Shown: positions 57,942-64,000 of the stretch, piece after piece | Numbering within the stretch: the first letter of the stretch is position 1 | How the letters are laid out: the number at the start of each line of letters is the position of its first letter | Notes under the pieces: model-generated | The model's database searches: none | What the model saw: the letters and a program-made list of their open reading frames with translations, nothing else | Told to the model about the DNA's origin: nothing | Translations under genes and position numbers: made by a program | NCBI RefSeq assembly: GCF_030758755.1 | Contig: NZ_CP132387.1 | Coordinates: 682,001-746,000, forward strand | From: Bartonella apihabitans | GTDB lineage: Bacteria; Pseudomonadota; Alphaproteobacteria; Rhizobiales; Rhizobiaceae | Direction: 5' to 3' | DNA length: 64,000 bases

Positions 57942-60194
57942 ATGGGTTGGTTTGGGAAGAATCGCGAATTGGTAAAGCCGGCAGATAAAAGCTTATATGG
58001 CGTCAAACGACGGAATATGCATGCATTCTTCGGAATCATGGTTATTGCATTGGCTTTGCTGACGGCAGTTGTTTCTTTTACTATTCTGTTGGGCTTTACG
58101 CCAATTATTCCGAGCACTTTCGTGACGCTTGTCCTCATTGCAGTCAATAGTGTTTGGGTGCTCGGGCTTATAGCCATCGCTTGCTATGAGTTAATGCCGA
58201 TTATTCAAGCATGGAGAGCGAGAAGAGCTGCTTCGAGACTTCACGTCAGAATAATTTCGCTATTCGCACTTGTTGCAACATTGCCTGCCGTTGTGGTGGC
58301 AATTGTTGCCGGAGTAACGCTCAATCAGGGGCTCGATCGTTGGTTTGATACAACTACTAGACAGATTGTGGCTTCCTCGATTGATCTCGCCAATGGTTAC
58401 GCAGATGAGACATTGCAAAACCTGAAAAATTCTTCATACGCCATGGCTCTTGCACTCGATAACCGCAGGCTTCTCGCATTAAATCCCACAGAATACAGGT
58501 TGCAGCTCACGCGCCATGCGGCAGGTCGTGATTTGCGTGGAGCTTTTTTGTTAAGTCCGAACGGCACGGTTTTTTTGCAAAGTAATCTTGGTGGTGAAGA
58601 CAAATTGCCAATACCGCCAGCAAATCTCATTGTTCAAGCGACAAATGGTAGTCCGTTCACTTTTCAACCCGGTGAGCATGATTATTTTGGTATCATATTA
58701 AAACTGAACGATATACCAAATACATTTCTTTATCTTGTACGCGATGTCGACGAGCGCGTTTTATCGGCTTTGCGTCTGACTGAAGCCAATACTGCACGTT
58801 ATCGCGATCTTAACGAAAACCGTGTTCCGACACAAATTGCTTTTGCTGTCCTTTATCTTTGTCTGTTTCTCAGTTTGTTGATTTCGGCAATCTGGACAGG
58901 CATTGCGGTGGCAGATCGTTTGGTGAGACCCATTCGTTTGTTGATTGGTGCGGCCGATGATGTTGCTTCCGGCAATATGGATGTTGTGGTTCCCGTTCGT
59001 GCCAAGGATGGAGACATTGGTCAACTTTCGCGAACATTCAATTATATGGTGAGCGAGCTTAAAAGTCAGCGCAACGAGTTGATTTCGGCGCGTGACCAGA
59101 TAGACGAGAGACGTCGTTTTTCGGAAGCAGTCCTTGCCGGTGTTAATGCGGGCGTTGCGGGAATTGATGAAAATGGCGATGTCACGATTATCAATCGTTC
59201 TGCACAGACAATGTTCAACCTTGATCCGAAAGAAGTTGTCGGAAAAAGTCTTATGTCGCTTAACGCGGATATTGGACAAGTGTTCGAGGTTGCGCGTTCA
59301 TCGGGACGCAAAAATCATCGTGAACAGGTTACCCTTTCGCAAGATGGGCGTAATCGAGTTTATAATGTGCAGGTTACGATGGAGGAAAACGATGGTAACG
59401 GGCAATCATGGGTTTTGACGATTGATGACATAACAGATCTTGTCGAGGCTCAAAGATCAAGCGCATGGGCCGATGTTGCCCGTCGCATCGCCCATGAAAT
59501 AAAAAATCCGCTGACACCGATACAATTATCGGCCGAACGCATACGTCGCCGTTATGGCAAAGTGATTTCGGATGATCGGGATGTTTTTGATCAATGTGTC
59601 GACACAATCATTCGGCAAGTCGGCGATATTGGAAGAATGGTTGACGAATTCTCGTCTTTTGCCCGTATGCCTAAGCCGGAAATGCACCTGCTTGATATGC
59701 GGGAGCCGTTAAGAGAGGCGTTTTTTCTTGTTGAAGTGTCACGTCATGATATCAAATTCGAGCGGGATTTGGGCGAAGAACCGCTCATGGGCGAATTTGA
59801 CAGCCGGCTCATCGGGCAGGCATTCGGAAATGTTATAAAAAATGCGAGCGAAGCAATTGATGCAATTGCGGTCGATAAAGCTATCGAGGGACATATCCTC
59901 GTGCGTTCTTATCGCGAAGGGGATAAACTCGTTGCCGATATAATAGATAATGGCAAAGGCTTGCCGAAGGAACAAAGGCAAAAATTATTGGAACCCTATA
60001 TAACGACACGAGAGAAGGGAACCGGATTGGGACTGGCAATCGTGCGAAAAATTGTAGAGGAACACGGAGGCTATATGGAATTACATGATGCACCGGTCAA
60101 TTTTTATAATGGTCGTGGTGCAATGATCCGTATGGTTTTTCCTGCAGCAGGTATTGGCAAATCCGATGTTGTTAAAGTAGATGTTGAGAAATAG
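57942..60194 (+). CDS. ntrY: nitrogen-regulation sensor histidine kinase NtrY
   Basis: This is a membrane-bound sensor kinase of 750 residues that phosphorylates NtrX. Helices lie at about residues 28-50, 60-85, 103-123 and 292-312, with a periplasmic sensor region between the last two. A HAMP-like linker follows (RLVRPIRLLIGAADDVASGN), then a PAS domain (RRFSEAVLAGVNAGVAGIDE). The kinase core has the phosphoacceptor His518 in ARRIAHEIKNPLTPIQLSAE and the ATP site DNGKGLP with GTGLGLAIV. ntrX starts 14 bases later. Confidence 0.94.
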   Translation: MGWFGKNRELVKPADKSLYGVKRRNMHAFFGIMVIALALLTAVVSFTILLGFTPIIPSTFVTLVLIAVNSVWVLGLIAIACYELMPIIQAWRARRAASRLHVRIISLFALVATLPAVVVAIVAGVTLNQGLDRWFDTTTRQIVASSIDLANGYADETLQNLKNSSYAMALALDNRRLLALNPTEYRLQLTRHAAGRDLRGAFLLSPNGTVFLQSNLGGEDKLPIPPANLIVQATNGSPFTFQPGEHDYFGIILKLNDIPNTFLYLVRDVDERVLSALRLTEANTARYRDLNENRVPTQIAFAVLYLCLFLSLLISAIWTGIAVADRLVRPIRLLIGAADDVASGNMDVVVPVRAKDGDIGQLSRTFNYMVSELKSQRNELISARDQIDERRRFSEAVLAGVNAGVAGIDENGDVTIINRSAQTMFNLDPKEVVGKSLMSLNADIGQVFEVARSSGRKNHREQVTLSQDGRNRVYNVQVTMEENDGNGQSWVLTIDDITDLVEAQRSSAWADVARRIAHEIKNPLTPIQLSAERIRRRYGKVISDDRDVFDQCVDTIIRQVGDIGRMVDEFSSFARMPKPEMHLLDMREPLREAFFLVEVSRHDIKFERDLGEEPLMGEFDSRLIGQAFGNVIKNASEAIDAIAVDKAIEGHILVRSYREGDKLVADIIDNGKGLPKEQRQKLLEPYITTREKGTGLGLAIVRKIVEEHGGYMELHDAPVNFYNGRGAMIRMVFPAAGIGKSDVVKVDVEK

Positions 60195-60208
60195 GACGGT
60201 TAAGTAAG

Positions 60209-61572
60209 ATGGCTTCAGATATTTTGATTGTCGATGATGAAGCGGATATACGCGAACTCGTCGGTGGAATACTCGAGGATGAAGGGCACGAAACACGTCT
60301 CGCTGCCAATTCGGACGAAGCGCTTCAGCAAATCGAAAACCGTGTTCCGCGATTGATTTTTCTCGACATCTGGTTGCAGGGAAGTCGTCTGGATGGTTTG
60401 GCACTGCTTGATAAAATCAAGACGCGTTATCCCAATTTACCCGTTGTGATGATTTCCGGCCACGGAAATATCGAAACGGCTGTTTCGGCGATTAAACGCG
60501 GTGCTTATGATTTTATCGAAAAACCTTTCAAAGCGGATCGTTTGATTTTGGTTGCCGAGCGCGCGCTTGAAACATCCAAGTTGAAACGCGAAGTCAGTGA
60601 ATTGCGCAAACAAACAAGTGTTACGCCGGAGTTACTGGGCAAGTCGCTTGTTATGAACCATTTGCGCCAGACGATTGAGAAAGTGGCGCCCACCAATAGT
60701 CGTATCATGATCACCGGCCCATCAGGGTCGGGTAAAGAAACGACAGCGCGGGCAATCCATGCCCTTTCAAACCGTGCAAACGGCCCGTTTGTGACAATCA
60801 ACGCCGCAACCATTACTCCAGAAAGAATGGAAATCGAACTTTTCGGAACGGAAATGGATGGAGGAGAGCGTAAAGTCGGTGCTCTTGAAGAGGCGCATGG
60901 CGGCATTCTCTATATAGACGAGATTGCGGACATGCCGCGCGAAACGCAAAACAAGATTTTGCGCGTTTTGACCGACCAGACATTCGAACGGGTGGGGGGA
61001 GCAAACGCGTTAAAGTGGATGTGCGTGTTATCTCGTCAACAGCACAGAATCTGGAAGGTTTGATCGCCGAAGGCCGTTTTCGCGAAGATTTGTTCCACCG
61101 GCTGGCAGTTGTACCGATTGCTGTTCCGCCACTTGCAAGCCATCGGGAGGATATTCCCGAACTTGTGCATTATTTCGTGCATCAGATTTCCGAGCAGGCA
61201 GGTATAAAACCACGTGAAATCGGCGATGATACGATGGCAATTCTACAGGCTCATAGTTGGCCTGGAAACATCAGGCAGTTGCGCAATAATATCGAGCGTT
61301 TGTTGATTCTGGCTCGCGGCGAGGGCGGAGACGGTCCGATTACGGCCGAACTTCTGCCCGCAGAAGTCGGCGATACATTGCCACGTGCACCCACCGACTC
61401 GGATTTGCATATTATGGCACTGCCGTTACGGGAAGCGCGCGAACTGTTCGAAAAGGAATATCTGGTTGCACAAATCAACCGGTTTGGTGGTAATATTTCG
61501 CGGACTGCCGAGTTTGTCGGTATGGAGCGGTCTGCACTGCACCGTAAACTGAAATCGCTTGGAGTTTCTTAA
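60209..61572 (+). CDS. ntrX: response regulator NtrX, frame interrupted
   Basis: This is the partner of NtrY (454 residues corrected). The receiver domain has Asp53 in FLDIWLQGSRLDG. The central AAA+ domain has Walker A GPSGSGKET and ILYIDEIADMPRETQNKILRVL. The C-terminal Fis-type helix-turn-helix is ISRTAEFVGMERSALHRKLKSLGV. The GAFTGA loop that contacts sigma-54 is absent: the region reads ELFGTEMDGGERKVGALEEAHGG. The frame breaks at the run of six Gs 60994-60999, where one more restores RVGGSKRVKVDVRVISS. Confidence 0.93.
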
Positions 61573-61575
61573 AAT

Positions 61576-62952
61576 ATGCGCGTCATCATTTGCGGGGCTG
61601 GTCAGGTCGGCTACGGGATAGCAGAACGTCTTTCCAATGAACAACACGACGTTACGGTTATTGATATTGAGCCCAAGCTGATCGAAAAAGTGCGTGATAC
61701 TCTTGATGTTCGGGGTATTGTCGGACATGGCGCACGTCCTGATGTTTTGCGCGCAGCCGGTGCCGATGAAGCAGATATGCTCATTGCTGTAACGCTTTCC
61801 GATGAAGTCAATATGGTGGCGTGTCAGGTCGCCCATGCGCTCTTCAATGTGCCGACAAAAATTGCACGTGTTCGAGACCAGTCCTATCTCGATCCGCAAT
61901 ATCAAGGTTTATTCCAGCGCGATGCCATGCCGATTGATGTCGTTATTTCGCCGGAAATCGAGGTTGGCGAAATGGTGTTGCGCCGCATTGCTCTGCCAGG
62001 TGCATTGGACGTTCTCTATTTCAGTTATGACGAAATTGTTGCTTTGGCACTTGAATGTATGGAAGATTGTCCCGTTATCAACACACCACTTAGACAATTG
62101 ACCGATCTTTTTCCGGATTTGCTAACGACTGTGACAGCCGTCAAACGAGGAAAGAAACTTTTCATTGCCCATGCCGATACGGAATTGAAAGTGGGGGATA
62201 TCACTTATCTAGTCGCTTCACGCAGTCAGGTGCGCCGCGCTTTGGGACTGTTCGGTCATGATGAGCAGGCAGCAAACCGCATCATTATCGCAGGCGGTGG
62301 TCATATCGGACTTTATGTTGCCCGGGCAATGGAAAAACGTCAACACAAGGCGAGGTTACGTATTATTGAAGCGGATAAAGCGCGGGCGCTTGCTATTACC
62401 GATCAATTGGACCGTACAGTTGTGCTGAATGGCAGTGCCCTTGATCCGGCGATTTTGCAGGAGGCCAATGTCGAACAGGCCGATCTGATCGTAACATTGA
62501 CCAATCAGGATCAGGTCAATGTGCTGAGTGCTATCATGGCCAAAATGTTTGGCTGCAAGTCGAATATGGTTCTCATTAACAATATTGCTTTTCAGGAATT
62601 TACCAGAACTGTCGGCATTGATTCCCATCTTAATCCGCGTAGCGTTACAATTTCAAAAGTGCTTCAACAGATGCGTAGAGGGCGTATTCGCTCGGTCTAT
62701 TCGGTGTCGAACGGAGAAGCCGAAATTATCGAAGCAGAAGCTATGCAGACGTCTCCGCTTGTCGGAAAGCCATTGTCGGAACTCGAATTACCTGAAGGGT
62801 TGCGTATCGGCGCTATTTATCGTGACAATTCGATGATCCGTCCACGGGGGGATACACGTGTTCTTGCAGGCGATATGGTTGTCATTTTTGCAATGGCTGA
62901 TGCTGTACGGGATGTCGAACAACTGTTTCGTGTCAGCCTGGAATATTTCTAA
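61576..62952 (+). CDS. trkA: Trk system potassium uptake protein TrkA
   Basis: This is the cytosolic NAD-binding regulator of Trk potassium uptake (458 residues). It has two RCK-N/RCK-C pairs: the first begins MRVIICGAGQVGYGIAERLS and the second IIIAGGGHIGLYVARAM (about residue 235), each with its TrkA-C domain after. It starts three bases after ntrX, an order conserved in Rhizobiales. No TrkG/TrkH gene is in this window. Confidence 0.95.
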   Translation: MRVIICGAGQVGYGIAERLSNEQHDVTVIDIEPKLIEKVRDTLDVRGIVGHGARPDVLRAAGADEADMLIAVTLSDEVNMVACQVAHALFNVPTKIARVRDQSYLDPQYQGLFQRDAMPIDVVISPEIEVGEMVLRRIALPGALDVLYFSYDEIVALALECMEDCPVINTPLRQLTDLFPDLLTTVTAVKRGKKLFIAHADTELKVGDITYLVASRSQVRRALGLFGHDEQAANRIIIAGGGHIGLYVARAMEKRQHKARLRIIEADKARALAITDQLDRTVVLNGSALDPAILQEANVEQADLIVTLTNQDQVNVLSAIMAKMFGCKSNMVLINNIAFQEFTRTVGIDSHLNPRSVTISKVLQQMRRGRIRSVYSVSNGEAEIIEAEAMQTSPLVGKPLSELELPEGLRIGAIYRDNSMIRPRGDTRVLAGDMVVIFAMADAVRDVEQLFRVSLEYF

Positions 62953-62963
62953 GAGGTCTTCGA

Positions 62964-63782
62964 ATGGATATCTGCACTTTCTGGTATGGAGATCGCTTGC
63001 GTCCTATTGATTGGCTGTGCCTTTCGTCAATGGTAATGACCGGTCAACATGTCAAACTTTATAGCCATGGAAATGTGGAAAACGTGCCTGAAGGTGTCGA
63101 GCTTCTTGAGGCGGAACCGATATTGCCGCTTTCGACACTCTACCGGCTTGACCCGAAATTTCCGGATTTCAAACCTATCCGGACAATTGTGCAATTGTCT
63201 GATCTGTTTCGCGTGAGGCTTATGAAAAACCGCGCCGGTGTCTGGCTTGATACCGATGTCTATCTTCTCAAACAATTCCATCCGGAAGAAGGAAAGGTAT
63301 GGCTTGCACGTGAAAATCGTTCGCGTGTGGGTGTTTCTGCACTTTATCTTCCTGCCGACAATCCTATCATCAAGAAATATGATGACTATCTTGAAAGCGG
63401 GCAAATGGTACCGGACTGGCTCGGTTTTCATCGGGGAATATGGATACCGTGGCGTCTCAAAAGGAAAAATTTGCCTGTCGTCCCCGGAAGATTGGGTATT
63501 ACGGTTTTTGGCAATGACGGAATATCGAGGCTTGCCAAAAGATATGGCTTTTTTGGCGAGGCCAAAGAAAAGGAAACTTTTTATTATTGGACCGGTCGTG
63601 ATACCGAACGTATTTTTGATCCTGCTTATGGTCTTGAGCCGCTCAATGATTCACGTTTTATAGGGTTTCATGTTCATAAAAAAGAAAGAACGACCGACCC
63701 TATTAAAGAAGGAAGTTTCTATGACTGGGCAACAAAAAGAATTCCCGGTTTTTTCAAGATAGTTGAACAGCAAAAAAAATAG
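62964..63782 (+). CDS. glycosyltransferase with DXD motif (GT32-like)
   Basis: This is a cytosolic or membrane-associated transferase of 272 residues. The motif DLFRVRLMKNRAGVWLDTDVY (about residues 78-98) has the DXD metal-nucleotide-sugar site and is typical of the Och1/GT32 and capsular polysaccharide group. The start MDICTFWYGDRLRPIDWLC is also as expected. It lies 11 bases after trkA with a gaggt ribosome binding site. The acceptor is unknown; a surface polysaccharide is likely. The 218 bases after it up to the window end hold no supported gene. Confidence 0.8.
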   Translation: MDICTFWYGDRLRPIDWLCLSSMVMTGQHVKLYSHGNVENVPEGVELLEAEPILPLSTLYRLDPKFPDFKPIRTIVQLSDLFRVRLMKNRAGVWLDTDVYLLKQFHPEEGKVWLARENRSRVGVSALYLPADNPIIKKYDDYLESGQMVPDWLGFHRGIWIPWRLKRKNLPVVPGRLGITVFGNDGISRLAKRYGFFGEAKEKETFYYWTGRDTERIFDPAYGLEPLNDSRFIGFHVHKKERTTDPIKEGSFYDWATKRIPGFFKIVEQQKK

Positions 63783-64000
63783 AAAGTGCTCTCGACCCGA
63801 CTGTCTTGGACTTGAGCCGGCCAGATTATATCATGGTTTTCGGGAAACAATTGCAATGACCGGATTTTAAAATTCAAATCATCAATTTTATATAAAGCCG
63901 TTTGCTGTCGTGTTTTCTGTGCCACGTTAAAACAATTGTAAGTGTTGTTTGTATAAATGTTCCGGCCTTTACTGAAAGACTTGAAGTTGAAGCGGGATGA

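Overview
The window is a stretch of chromosomal core genome from an alphaproteobacterium of the order Hyphomicrobiales (Rhizobiales). Gene content and order match the Brucella/Bartonella/Agrobacterium backbone: uvrC-pgsA-moaD-moaE, nagZ-scpA-scpB-tatABC-serS-surE-pcm-nlpD, yajC-secDF, ppiD-trpD-trpC-moaC-moeA, tpiA-secG-pyrG-kdsA-eno-divIC-pdhABC-lpd-lipA, cinA-ispDF and ntrY-ntrX-trkA. Base composition looks well below the roughly 60% GC of free-living rhizobia, which suggests a host-associated Bartonellaceae-like lineage. That placement is inference. I found no tRNA, rRNA, CRISPR array, prophage or insertion sequence.

Layout. 1-4.3 kb: two small membrane proteins, an MHS-type MFS transporter and an ABC-F ATPase. 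4.5-13.4 kb: ndk, then a minus-strand block (YbaY/META protein, moaE, moaD, pgsA, uvrC, an SDR reductase, a secreted protein, rlmJ, an L,D-transpeptidase lipoprotein). 13.6-31.2 kb: a long plus-strand block for export, division and membrane biogenesis (EamA exporter, molybdopterin oxidoreductase, nagZ, scpAB, tatABC, serS, surE, pcm-like, nlpD-like, yajC, secDF, then NDUFAF3-like and NDUFAF6-like genes). It is interrupted only by a DUF815 ATPase on the minus strand. 31.4-36.8 kb: minus-strand moeA, moaC, trpC, trpD, ppiD. 37-53 kb: central metabolism (tpiA, secG, a second L,D-transpeptidase, pyrG, kdsA, eno, a TM2 protein, divIC/ftsB, and the pyruvate dehydrogenase genes with an embedded SGNH hydrolase, lipA and a RatA-like protein). 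53-57 kb: a ferric-reductase-like membrane flavoprotein, then minus-strand cinA, ispDF and the iron regulator rirA, which has an Irr-box-like site upstream. 57.9-63.8 kb: the ntrY-ntrX two-component system, trkA and a glycosyltransferase.

The dominant oddity is at sequence level. Eleven genes, several of them normally essential (pyrG, pdhB, pdhC, tatB), carry 14 single-base frame disruptions. Most lie in short homopolymers, and each gene is restored to full family length by adding or removing one base per site. This looks like uncorrected indel error in the assembly rather than gene decay; those genes are annotated here as single interrupted CDSs. Other points of interest are an ispDF gene with no ATG/GTG/TTG start, diverged tandem copies of the moeA 3' end filling the moeA/phytoene-synthase-like intergenic region, a compact SecD P1 domain, and the secDF-NDUFAF3-NDUFAF6-like cluster. 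I did not find a convincing undescribed multi-gene system; this is mostly conserved backbone.
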